A stretch of 64,000 nucleotides of DNA from Actinomadura sp. 7K507 (GTDB lineage: Bacteria; Actinomycetota; Actinomycetes; Streptosporangiales; Streptosporangiaceae). The notes below the pieces were generated by a model. It was not told the DNA's origin and did not search any database. It was given only the letters and a program-made list of their open reading frames with translations. The position numbers and the translations under genes are program-made. The DNA lies in NCBI RefSeq assembly GCF_004348425.1, contig NZ_SMKK01000005.1, positions 1 to 64,000 of the forward strand, given 5' to 3'. Positions 43,641 to 52,361 of this stretch are shown piece after piece. Position 1 is the first letter of the stretch. Each line of letters starts with the position of its first letter.

Positions 43641-45230
43641 GTGCGTGCGCGGAGCGGGATCTCGCGGCTCGCCATGGCGCCCGCCGCGCTGCGCCGGCGC
43701 TCCGCCGCCGGCCTGCTCGCCATCGTGGTCGTGGCCGCGGGGGCCGGGTGCGATGTCGCCGGGGGCGGCCCGGGGCCGTTCCAGGGCGGCGAGGCGACCC
43801 GCCGGGTCGAGAAGAAGGCGACGAACCCGCCGCCGGGCCTGCCCGCCGCCTTCACCTCAGGCCAGCGGCTCCGCTGGTCGGCCTGCCCGGCACCGTCCGC
43901 GGCCCAGGGGGGCGGTAAGGCCCCGGGGAACGGCTGGGAGTGCGCCACGATGAAGGCGCCGCTGGACTACCGGCGGCCCCGCCGCGCCACGATCGACGTC
44001 GCGCTGATCCGGAAAGGGGCCACCGGGCCGGAGCGGGAACGGATCGGGTCGCTCCTCCTCAACTTCGGCGGCCCCGGACGGTCCGGCGTCGTCGGCCTCC
44101 CCGAGTTCGCGGACGACTACACCTCGCTGGGCGAGCGCTACGACCTGGTCAGCTTCGACCCGCGGGGGGTCGGTGGGACCGCCCCCGTGAGATGCGGCAA
44201 GGACGGGTACGGGGGCGGCGACGCCTGCAAGAAGCACTCCGGGAGGCTCCTGCCCTACGTCGGCACCTCGCACACGGCGCGGGACCTGGACCTCATGCGC
44301 TATCTCCTCAGCGACGAGAAGCTGCACTATCTGGGCGTCTCCTACGGCACCTCGCTCGGCGGCGTCTACGCCCACCTGTTCCCGGAGAACGTGGGCAGGC
44401 TCGTGCTCGAAGCCCCCGTCGACCCGACCCTTGACCACCTGCTGAGCGACCTCAACCAGGTCAAGGCCGTCCAGCTCGCCTTCGACCGGTTCACCCGGCA
44501 TTGCGCGGGCGCCTACGACGACTGCCCCACCGGCAGCGACCCCGCGCAGGCCGGCCGGCACGTCGTCCGGCTGCTGGGCAGGCTGGACGAAAAGCCCGCA
44601 CCGGCCGGCGGCGAGGAACTCGACGGAGGCCTCGCCGCTTCCGCGATCGCGAACTTCCTGGACCTCGGCCGCGAAGGCTGGAGGCCCCTGGCGGACGCGC
44701 TCACCGAGGTCATGGAGCGGGGCACCGGGCGCAAGTTGCTGGAGAAGACCAACAGCCACGGCTCCCAGCGCCGCGCCGTGGGTGCGGCCGAGCTCGGCGT
44801 CCGCGGCGAGACCTCGGACGGCGACGGCACGTCCGCCTATGTCGCGATCACCTGCGCCGACTCCAACGTGCGGCCCGGCTTCACCGCGTCCGAGGCGATG
44901 GTCAAGCGGATCGCGGCGGCCTCCCCCGTCTTCGGGAAGGCCTGGTCCAGGTACGTCTACCTCTGCTCCGACTGGCCGTTCGACGGCGAGCGCGCCAACC
45001 CCGACGTCAGCGCGGAGGGCGCCTCTCCGATCCTCGTCGTCGCCAACACCGGCGACCCGACGACGCCGTACGCGGGCGCCAGGCGCATGGCGGCCGAGCT
45101 GGGCGCGGGGGTCGGCGTCCTGCTGACCGTGCGGGACGAGGGCCACGGGTCCTACCCCCACAACCGCTGCGCGACCAGGGCGGTCGACGCCTACCTCCTC
45201 GATGGCACGCTGCCCCGTGCCGGCTGTTGA
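43641..45230 (+). CDS. Secreted alpha/beta-hydrolase peptidase (TAP-like), 529 aa
   Basis: An N-terminal basic region plus hydrophobic stretch ending in VAAGAGC is a lipobox, so the enzyme should be a lipoprotein. The oxyanion motif FGGPGRSG is near residue 145, nucleophile GVSYGTSLG near 234, Asp in ANTGDPTTPY near 470, and His in EGHGSY near 499, all as in tripeptidyl aminopeptidases (SlpD/E type) of Streptomyces. GTG 43641 is the start; the preceding GCAGGGAGA gives a ribosome site. It is probably for extracellular peptide processing. It follows the two-component genes by 43 bases but may have its own promoter. Confidence 0.85.
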   Translation: MRARSGISRLAMAPAALRRRSAAGLLAIVVVAAGAGCDVAGGGPGPFQGGEATRRVEKKATNPPPGLPAAFTSGQRLRWSACPAPSAAQGGGKAPGNGWECATMKAPLDYRRPRRATIDVALIRKGATGPERERIGSLLLNFGGPGRSGVVGLPEFADDYTSLGERYDLVSFDPRGVGGTAPVRCGKDGYGGGDACKKHSGRLLPYVGTSHTARDLDLMRYLLSDEKLHYLGVSYGTSLGGVYAHLFPENVGRLVLEAPVDPTLDHLLSDLNQVKAVQLAFDRFTRHCAGAYDDCPTGSDPAQAGRHVVRLLGRLDEKPAPAGGEELDGGLAASAIANFLDLGREGWRPLADALTEVMERGTGRKLLEKTNSHGSQRRAVGAAELGVRGETSDGDGTSAYVAITCADSNVRPGFTASEAMVKRIAAASPVFGKAWSRYVYLCSDWPFDGERANPDVSAEGASPILVVANTGDPTTPYAGARRMAAELGAGVGVLLTVRDEGHGSYPHNRCATRAVDAYLLDGTLPRAGC

Positions 45231-45356
45231 GCCGCGATCTCCACCAGCTGAGGTACTAGCATCCGCGGCGTGCGGTCACCGCGGCCGTGTTGCGGCTCGG
45301 ACGTTCCCGACCGCAGAGGCGGCCCGGATGTCCGACGGACGTGGTGGAGTGGCGGC

Positions 45357-46454
45357 ATGACCGTACTGAACAACCGGGCGCTCAACCGCGCGACGCTCGC
45401 CAGGCAGCTGCTGCTCGACCCCGCCGACATGCCTGTTCTCGATGCGGTCGCGCACCTCGGCGGGCTGCAGGCGCAGGAGCCGCAGGAGCCGTTCGTCGGG
45501 CTCTGGTCCCGGCTGCGCGCGTTCGCCCCGTCGGCGCTCTCGGACCTGCTGACCGAGCGGCGCGTGGTGCGCACCCACCTGATGCGCCGCACCGTGCACC
45601 TGCTCACGGCCGGCGATGTCCTCGCCTGGCGGTTCCGTTTCGACGCCATGTTCCGCCAGCGGGTCCTGGGCATCTACCGCCGCGAACTCGAAACGGTGGA
45701 TCTCGACGAGCTCGCGGAGGCCGGCCGTAAGGTGATGGCCGGCGGCGAGTCCCGCACCACGAGGGAACTCGCGGAGGCCGTGCAGGGACGCTGGCCGGAG
45801 GCGGGAAGGCTCGCACTGGGCGAGATGCTCATCTCGCTGGTCCCCTTGGCGCAGGCCCCGCCGCGCGGGCTGTGGCGCACCAAGGCGGGAGTGCGCCACG
45901 TCTCGATCCCCTCGTGGCTCGGCGGTGAGATCGCCCCACTTCCCGAGGACGGATCCGACCCGGTCGGCGAGGCGCTGGTCCGGCGCTACCTGGCCGCGTA
46001 CGGGCCCGCGGCCTCGGCGGACCTGCGCGCCTGGTGCGGCCTGGCCGGTCTTCCGGCAGCGGTGTCCGCGGTACGCGAGGAGCTGGTCTCCTTCCGCGAC
46101 GAGCGCGGCCGCGAGCTGCTCGACCTCCCCGGCGCGCCGCGTCCCGACCCCGACACGCCCGCACCGGTGCGGTTCCTCCCGGCGTTCGACAACGCGATCC
46201 TCGGCTACCACGACCGCAGCCGCATCATCGACGACGCCGACCGCAACCTCTCGTTCGCCGGCGAGCGCGTCGTCCTGGTGGACGGCAGAGTCGCCGCGAC
46301 CTGGACGATCGACGACGGCACGGTGGTGGTCACCCCGCTTCAGCGTCTTTCACCCGAGGACCGCACCACCATCACCGAGCATGGGGAGCGGCTGGCGTCG
46401 TTCCTCTCCGACGACGAAAGCCAACGCGCACGGATCGCCGCGTCTCCGCATTAG
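45357..46454 (+). CDS. Winged-helix DNA-binding domain protein (HTH_42), 365 aa
   Basis: The N-terminus LNNRALNRATLARQLLL, followed by VAHLGGLQAQEPQEPFVGLW, is diagnostic of the HTH_42/YcaQ-like family. These resemble the AlkX/YcaQ DNA glycosylases that act on crosslinks and bulky lesions. The QAQEPQEP glutamine patch corresponds to the catalytic QxQ region; here it reads Q-A-Q, so activity is plausible. ATG 45357 with GGAG 9 bases upstream was chosen. It stands alone. Confidence 0.8.
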   Translation: MTVLNNRALNRATLARQLLLDPADMPVLDAVAHLGGLQAQEPQEPFVGLWSRLRAFAPSALSDLLTERRVVRTHLMRRTVHLLTAGDVLAWRFRFDAMFRQRVLGIYRRELETVDLDELAEAGRKVMAGGESRTTRELAEAVQGRWPEAGRLALGEMLISLVPLAQAPPRGLWRTKAGVRHVSIPSWLGGEIAPLPEDGSDPVGEALVRRYLAAYGPAASADLRAWCGLAGLPAAVSAVREELVSFRDERGRELLDLPGAPRPDPDTPAPVRFLPAFDNAILGYHDRSRIIDDADRNLSFAGERVVLVDGRVAATWTIDDGTVVVTPLQRLSPEDRTTITEHGERLASFLSDDESQRARIAASPH

Positions 46455-46514
46455 GCGGCACAGGACGCGGCGCGTGTGCACGTCCTCGCCTGCGTTCCGC
46501 TCGTGGCGGGCGGG

Positions 46515-47210
46515 TCAGAGCCAGCCGAGGTCGGTCGGCTGGGGGAAGCCGCGGTGCCAGATGCCCCAGACGGCTAGGGCGACGGCGGCGGGGGCGAACG
46601 CGGGGATGAGGATGCGGCCCAGGTGGTGCCGGGTTCGCAGGCCCCACGCGGTGAAGGCGGCGGCGATGATCAGGCCCATGAGGGCGGTGCCGCCTTCGAG
46701 GGAGTTGGTGGTCCAGGTGAGGGCGACCGTGAGGGCGAGGACGAGGGCGAGGGGCCACGGCGGGGCGGGGCGGTGCGCGAGGGTGCGGGCGAGGGCGGCG
46801 AAGACCAGGGCGAGCCCGGCGTACCAGATGTAGTGGCCGGCGACTTCGTCCCAGAGGTGGACGACGGGGATGCCGGGGGTGTCGTTGCCGACGGAGTTCG
46901 CGGCGAGGTGGATGCCGTGTCCTTCGACGTAGGTGATGGCGCCGACGAGGAAGACGATTCCGCTGCGGCGGTCGGCCTGGCCGGTGTGGAGTGCGGCGGC
47001 GGCGGTGAGCAGGACGGCGTAGGGGGTGAGGATGTCGACCCAGTCGGCCCACCGGGTGTCGCCCACAGTGCCGAGTCCGGCGAGGCCGAAGCCGATGTGG
47101 TGGGTGAGGCCGTAGAAGAGGGCGCAGGCGGCGAGCCAGCGTTCGGGGTGGCGGGCGCGGGCGGCCGGTGCGGCCGGCGCGTCGGCCGGTGTGGCCGGTG
47201 TCGACGTCAA
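46515..47210 (-). CDS. Multi-pass membrane protein, 231 aa
   Basis: Six or seven hydrophobic helices, with histidine-bearing stretches (GLTHHIGFGL, YVEGHGIHLAANS, VVHLWDEVAGHYIWY) inside or at the edge of the membrane; this could bind metal or haem. The family is unknown to me. TTG 47210 is the likely start because GGGAGG lies 4-5 bases before it. It converges on the HTH_42 gene. Confidence 0.65.
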   Translation of the reverse strand: MTSTPATPADAPAAPAARARHPERWLAACALFYGLTHHIGFGLAGLGTVGDTRWADWVDILTPYAVLLTAAAALHTGQADRRSGIVFLVGAITYVEGHGIHLAANSVGNDTPGIPVVHLWDEVAGHYIWYAGLALVFAALARTLAHRPAPPWPLALVLALTVALTWTTNSLEGGTALMGLIIAAAFTAWGLRTRHHLGRILIPAFAPAAVALAVWGIWHRGFPQPTDLGWL

Positions 47211-47349
47211 TGGCCCTCCCCTGGTTCGGCAGAGGTCCATCATGGCGTGGGCGGGCCCGGTGTGCGCGGCGGTTCGGCTCCCGGGCGCCCTTTCTGCGGG
47301 AGGCCACGCCGGGTGGATTCCCGGCGTGGCCTCCCCGGCCGGTCCTCGT

Positions 47350-48399
47350 TCAGCAGAGGCCGCGAGGCGTGGACGTCTTGCAGCGGTTGGCGTGGAAGCG
47401 GTTGGTCTTGCTGCCGCTCTTGTCGACCAGGTCGTACGGCGCGTTGCCGCGGACGTGGTTGGCCTTGATGAGGTTGCGCTCGGCGGGGCGGTTCTTCGGC
47501 GGAACGCCGCGGTTCAGGACGATGCCGCCCGAGTAGGGCAGCTTGCCCTTGTTCTTCTTGACCACGTTCTTCTGGATGCTGTTGTGGTCGCCGCCGAAGG
47601 CCAGGATGCCGGTGCCGTGAAGCGCGGGGACCGGGCCGTGCGCCTTGCACTTGCGGTTGTTCTTCGAGACCTTGTTCTTCCAGATCGCGGTGTTGCCCTG
47701 GCCGCCCTTCTGGCCGTCGTCGACCAGGGTGATCCCGGTGCAGTTCCGGACGAAGGTGTTGTCCCACACCTTGACGTTGCGGGCATGCCGGACGAGCAGC
47801 CCCATCGCGTTGCCGGAGGCGTGGTTCCCGGTGACGACGGTCCCGTGCGCGTTCGCGATGTCGCCGACGTAGAGGCCGGCGTGCTCACCGGAGTGCACGA
47901 CCCGGTTGTGCGCGAACTTTCCGCGGGTGGACCGGTACTCCGCGATGCCGTATTCGCCGTTCTTCATGGCCAGGACGTATTCCACCGTCAGCTTGTCGGT
48001 GTAGTAGCCGAACACCCCGGTCTCCTTGAAGTTCCGGACGCTCAGCTTCTTGACCGTGACGTCCTTGACCGGGTGCCCGGCGCGGCCGACCGCGCAGATG
48101 CCCATTCCGCGCTGCTTGACCTTCGCGCAGTGGTCCTTCTTGCCCGGGCTCAGGACGGTCTTGTTGCCCGCACCGCGGATCGTGAGCGGCTTGCGGACGA
48201 GGACTCCCCCGTCGTAGCGGCCCGCCTTGAGCTGGATCACGTCGCCCGGCCGCGCCTTGTCGACGGCCTTCTGGATCGAGTGACCCGGCTTCACCACGTG
48301 GACGCGGCCTGGGGCCGACGCCTGGCTCGAAGGCGCGAAGGCCGCGAACCCGGCGATTGCGACGACCGCGCCGAGCGAAGCCGCGAAAGTACGCCTCAT
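47350..48399 (-). CDS. Secreted right-handed beta-helix protein, 349 aa
   Basis: A Sec signal peptide (residues 1-28, AxA site before APG) precedes a pectate-lyase-like parallel beta-helix. It begins with SIQKAVDKARPGDVIQLKAG and PLTIRGAGNKT and continues with Asn-rich turns (TGNHASGNAMGLLV, NHVRGNAPY). The length is normal for NosD/PbH1 proteins. It is basic and exported. Substrate unknown; a polysaccharide-binding or polysaccharide-cleaving role is typical of the fold. Confidence 0.85.
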   Translation of the reverse strand: MRRTFAASLGAVVAIAGFAAFAPSSQASAPGRVHVVKPGHSIQKAVDKARPGDVIQLKAGRYDGGVLVRKPLTIRGAGNKTVLSPGKKDHCAKVKQRGMGICAVGRAGHPVKDVTVKKLSVRNFKETGVFGYYTDKLTVEYVLAMKNGEYGIAEYRSTRGKFAHNRVVHSGEHAGLYVGDIANAHGTVVTGNHASGNAMGLLVRHARNVKVWDNTFVRNCTGITLVDDGQKGGQGNTAIWKNKVSKNNRKCKAHGPVPALHGTGILAFGGDHNSIQKNVVKKNKGKLPYSGGIVLNRGVPPKNRPAERNLIKANHVRGNAPYDLVDKSGSKTNRFHANRCKTSTPRGLC

Positions 48400-48678
48400 C
48401 CCATTTCCCCCGTTTCTTGGTTCCCCTTGGGAATTGCCACCCTCTTTTCCGGCGACGCAATTCCTCGATCATCTTGGAACCGCACGGGTAATGCACCCGG
48501 TGCCCGAAACGTAAACTTCAGGGAATCACACCGGATTTTGCCGTCTCTTTCGCGAACGCAGACGGGACCGGGGGAACGCCGCCGTCCACCGGACCGGGGT
48601 CTGGCGCGTCGGGTACCGGGCCTGCCCGGCGGAAGCGGCGGGCGCGCGTGCCCCGGCCGGTCGCGCGGCGGGGACCGG

Positions 48679-49098
48679 TTACGTCGTCTTGGGGCGGGGC
48701 GAGAGGGCCGACAGGAGGACGCCGCCCAGGCCCTTGGCGGAGGCGGCCAGGACGGTCGTCCAGTCGAAGTAGTCGCGCCAGAGGGTGATGCGGTCGTCCT
48801 GCACCTTGAACGTGCCGCACACCCAGAACTCGGCGCGCCACGCACCCGCTTCCAGGACGTCGGTGCGCTCGGTCAGGACGACCGGGCCACTGGAGGCGAT
48901 GTTGTGGATGCGGGCCTCGAAGCCGGAGCCGTAGCGGCCCATGGCGCGGAGCGTCTTCTCGACGGCGGGGAGGCCGCGCGCGGGCGGCAGCGGGACGTTC
49001 TGGTAGACGATCTCGGGGTCGGCGTACGTGAGGGCCCGGTCGATGTCGAGGTCTTCCAGGGCCGAGAGGAAATCGGTGACGGTCTGGATCTCGCTCAT
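48679..49098 (-). CDS. Limonene-1,2-epoxide hydrolase-like (NTF2-fold) protein, 139 aa
   Basis: The small cone-shaped fold is indicated by VTDFLSALEDLDIDRALTYA, IVYQNVPLPPARG and FKVQDDRITLWRDYFDW. The Arg/Asp pair in the last motif matches the limonene-epoxide-hydrolase catalytic region. ATG 49098 has GGAGGAG 5 bases upstream. The gene diverges from the SARP regulator with only 58 bases between the starts, so control by that regulator is possible. Confidence 0.8.
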   Translation of the reverse strand: MSEIQTVTDFLSALEDLDIDRALTYADPEIVYQNVPLPPARGLPAVEKTLRAMGRYGSGFEARIHNIASSGPVVLTERTDVLEAGAWRAEFWVCGTFKVQDDRITLWRDYFDWTTVLAASAKGLGGVLLSALSPRPKTT

Positions 49099-49156
49099 GG
49101 TGCTCCTCCGGGGTCGGTGGCACCACCGTAGTCGAGGGATACGGGAGAATCGGGTC

Positions 49157-52100
49157 ATGCGTTTCGGCGTCTTGGGGCCCGTCGAGGTCTGCGCGGACGG
49201 GGTCGCCGTGCCGGTGGGCGGGCCCAGGGTGCGGGCTCTGCTGGCGATGCTGCTGCTGGACGCCGGACGGGTCGTCGCTCACGAGCGGCTGATCGACGGG
49301 CTGTACGGGGACGAGCCGCCGGACGGTGCCGCGAACGCGCTCCAGTCGCAGGTGTCGCGGCTGCGTCGGGGGCTCGGGGACACGGGCCTGGTGGAGGGGC
49401 ATCCGGCGGGATACCGGATCGCCGTCGATCCGGACGACGTCGATGTCCACCGGTTCGGGCTGCTGGCGGCCGGCGGGCGCGAGGCCCTGGCGGCCGGGGA
49501 GTTCGCGCGGGCGGCCGGGCTGTTCAGGGAGGCGCTCGCGCTCTGGCGCGGGCCCGCGCTGGCGGACCTGGGGGCGCCGTTCGCCGGGCCGCAGGTGGCT
49601 CGGCTGGACGAGGAGCGGGCCTCGGTCGTCGAGGAGTACGGCGACGCCGCGGTCAAGGACGGCGACGCCGGCGCGGTCGTTCCGGCGCTGCGGGAGCTGG
49701 TGGACGCGCAGCCGCTGCGGGAGCGGGCGCGCGCGACGCTGATGCGGGCGCTGCACGCGGAAGGGCGGCAGGCGGAGGCGCTCGCGGTGTTCGAGGAGGG
49801 CCGCCGGATCCTGGCCGACGAGCTGGGCGCCGATCCTTCGCGGGAGCTCGCGGACGTGCATGTGGCGATCCTGCGGGGTGAAGGCGGCGAAACCGTCCGG
49901 CCCAGGCTGCCGGCGCAGCTCACCAGCTTCGTGGGTCGCGAGACCGAGCTGCGGCGGGTCGGGAAGATGCTCGCGGCCGGGCGGCTCGTCACGCTGCTCG
50001 GGCCCGGTGGCGCGGGCAAGACCCGGCTGGCGGTCGAGGCGGCGCGGCGGGAGGACGGCGAGGTCTGCTTCGTCGATCTGGCGCCGGTCGATCCGGGTGA
50101 CGTGCCCAAGGCGCTGCTCGGTGCGCTCGGGCTCCGGGCGGCGGGGGTGCGGCCGGTGCCCGGCCTGCCGGCGGACACCGAGGAGCGGCTGATCACCGGG
50201 CTGGAGGGGCGGCGGCTGCTGCTCGTCCTGGACAACTGCGAGCACGTCGTGGCGGCCGTCGCGGCGCTCACGCACCGGCTGCTGCGCGCCTGCCCGGGGC
50301 TGCGGGTGCTGGCGACCAGCCGGGAGTCGCTCGGGATCACCGGTGAGGCGCTGTGGCCGGTGCCGCCGCTGGAACCGCCGCCGGACGGCGCGACGGAGGC
50401 GGAGCTCGCCGCGTATCCGGCGGTGCGGCTGTTCCTCGACCGGGCCGAGGCGGTCCGGCCGGACTTCGTGATGGAGGGCGACGCCGTCGGGCGGATCTGC
50501 CGGGCCCTCGACGGGCTGCCGCTGGCGATCGAGCTGGCGGCGGCGCGGCTGCGGTCGCTCCCGGTCGCGCAGGTCGCGACGCGGCTGGACGACCGGTTCC
50601 GGCTGCTGTCGCGCGGCGACCGCACGGCCGCGCCCCGGCACCAGACGCTGCGGGCGGTCGTCGAGTGGAGCTGGGACCTGCTGGACGAGGCGGAGCGGAC
50701 GCTCGCGCGGCGGCTCACCGTCTTCTCCGGCGGGTTCACGCTGGAGGCGGCCATGGGCGTCTGCGACCTCGGCGACACCGACGACACCGACGAGCTGGTC
50801 GCCGGGCTGGCCGACAAGTCCCTGCTGCAGGCCGGCGGCGACCGGTACCGGATGCTCGACACCGTCCGCGCGTTCTGCGCGGAGCGGCTCGCCGAGGCCG
50901 GTGAGACGGAGCGGTTCGAGGAGGCGCACGCGCGGTACTTCCTCGGCCTGGCACGCGAAGCCGACCCCCGGCTGCGCGGCGCCGCACAGCTCGAATGGCT
51001 CGGGGTGCTCGCCGCCGAGCACGGGAACCTGCACGCGGCGCTGCGCCGGTCCGTCCGCCGGGATCCGGCGACGGCGCTGCGGCTGACCGCGTCGCTGACG
51101 TGGTACTGGCTGCTGAGGGGACGCATCGAGGGCGCGTCGCTGGCGTCCGAGCTGCTGGACGTCGTCGGCGAGCCGCCGGAGGGGCTGTACGAGGAGTACG
51201 CCCTGTGCGCCACCAACGCGGTGTCGGGCGGCGTCACCGGTGAGCGGGCGGCCGGGTGGCTCGACCGGGCGACCGTGCTGCTGCGCCGCGTGGAGGGCCC
51301 GCTGAGGTACCCGGCCACCCTCGTGATGCTGGCGATGATCTCCGGGCCCGCCGCCGACTACGGCTTCTTCGCCGGCCTGGACACCGCCGGCCAGGACGCC
51401 GCCGGCCAGACCGGCGCCGTCCAGACCGGCGACGACCCGTGGACGAAGGCGCTGCTCAGCATGGGCGCCGGGTTCCTCGCCCAGATCCACTACGACCTGG
51501 CGGACGCGGAGGAGGCGTGCGCCGAGGCCGTCCGGGGGTTCCGGGCCTGCGGTGACCGCTGGGGCACGGCCAGCTCGCTGGACGCGCTCGCCCAGGTGGC
51601 CGACCTGCGCGGCGACCGGGACCGGGCACTCGCGCTTCAGGAGGAGGCGCTGGAGCTGGTGGAGCAGCTCGGCGCGCTGGAGGACACCGCCGACCTGCTC
51701 TACCAGCGCGCCCTCACGCATCTGCACGGCGGTGACCTGGACGCGGCGCACGCCGGGTACGAGCGCGGCCTGGAGCCGGCCCGGCGCGCGGGCGCCCCCG
51801 AGAAGATCGCCGGCGGGTACCAGGGGCTCGGCGAGGTGGCCCGGCTGCGCGGCGACGCCGCCGGGGCGCGGCGGTTGTACGAGACGGCGCTGGCCCGGTG
51901 CACCTCCGAGCGTTTCACCGCCGCCGAGGTGCGGGGCTCCGCGCTCGTCGGGCTGGCCCGGCTGGCGGCCGCCGAGGGCGACCGCGGACGCGCGCTGGAC
52001 CTGTTCCACGAGGCGCTGGACGCGTCGTCCGACCGCCCGATCCACGCCTACCAGGCGATCGCGGCCATCGGGCTGGCCGATGTGGCGGTCGCGGAGGGCG

Positions 52101-52294
52101 ACGGCGAGCGGGCGGCGCGGCTGCTGGGCTTCGCGGCGGCGCTGCGGCGCGGCCGGATCCCCGGCGACCCGGACGCCGGGCGGGTCGCGGCCGCCGCCCG
52201 CGCGCTGCTCGGCGGCGCGGCGTACGAGGCGGTGTTCGCCGAAGCGGCCGCGCTCCCCCGCCCGCGGGCCTTCGCGCTGCTGACGCACCGCTGA
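49157..52294 (+). CDS. AfsR/SARP-type transcriptional regulator with NB-ARC and TPR domains, 1045 aa
   Basis: Residues 1-95 form the OmpR-like winged helix (MRFGVLGPVEV start) and 100-245 the BTAD domain. The STAND/NB-ARC ATPase begins with Walker A LGPGGAGKTRLAVEA near 285, followed by LLLVLDNCEH and the ATSRESLGI sensor. The C-terminal 400 residues are TPR-like helices. A low-complexity DTAGQDAAGQTGAVQTG insert near 750 comes from a short DNA repeat. Such proteins activate secondary-metabolism or export genes on ligand binding. The MFS pump gene follows 67 bases downstream and the epoxide-hydrolase-like gene diverges; both are likely targets. Confidence 0.9.
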   Translation: MRFGVLGPVEVCADGVAVPVGGPRVRALLAMLLLDAGRVVAHERLIDGLYGDEPPDGAANALQSQVSRLRRGLGDTGLVEGHPAGYRIAVDPDDVDVHRFGLLAAGGREALAAGEFARAAGLFREALALWRGPALADLGAPFAGPQVARLDEERASVVEEYGDAAVKDGDAGAVVPALRELVDAQPLRERARATLMRALHAEGRQAEALAVFEEGRRILADELGADPSRELADVHVAILRGEGGETVRPRLPAQLTSFVGRETELRRVGKMLAAGRLVTLLGPGGAGKTRLAVEAARREDGEVCFVDLAPVDPGDVPKALLGALGLRAAGVRPVPGLPADTEERLITGLEGRRLLLVLDNCEHVVAAVAALTHRLLRACPGLRVLATSRESLGITGEALWPVPPLEPPPDGATEAELAAYPAVRLFLDRAEAVRPDFVMEGDAVGRICRALDGLPLAIELAAARLRSLPVAQVATRLDDRFRLLSRGDRTAAPRHQTLRAVVEWSWDLLDEAERTLARRLTVFSGGFTLEAAMGVCDLGDTDDTDELVAGLADKSLLQAGGDRYRMLDTVRAFCAERLAEAGETERFEEAHARYFLGLAREADPRLRGAAQLEWLGVLAAEHGNLHAALRRSVRRDPATALRLTASLTWYWLLRGRIEGASLASELLDVVGEPPEGLYEEYALCATNAVSGGVTGERAAGWLDRATVLLRRVEGPLRYPATLVMLAMISGPAADYGFFAGLDTAGQDAAGQTGAVQTGDDPWTKALLSMGAGFLAQIHYDLADAEEACAEAVRGFRACGDRWGTASSLDALAQVADLRGDRDRALALQEEALELVEQLGALEDTADLLYQRALTHLHGGDLDAAHAGYERGLEPARRAGAPEKIAGGYQGLGEVARLRGDAAGARRLYETALARCTSERFTAAEVRGSALVGLARLAAAEGDRGRALDLFHEALDASSDRPIHAYQAIAAIGLADVAVAEGDGERAARLLGFAAALRRGRIPGDPDAGRVAAAARALLGGAAYEAVFAEAAALPRPRAFALLTHR

Positions 52295-52361
52295 CCGGTG
52301 CCGGCGGCGCCGTCAGCCGGCGGTGCGCGGACGGTCAGCGCGCCCCGCGACGGTCGCGTGC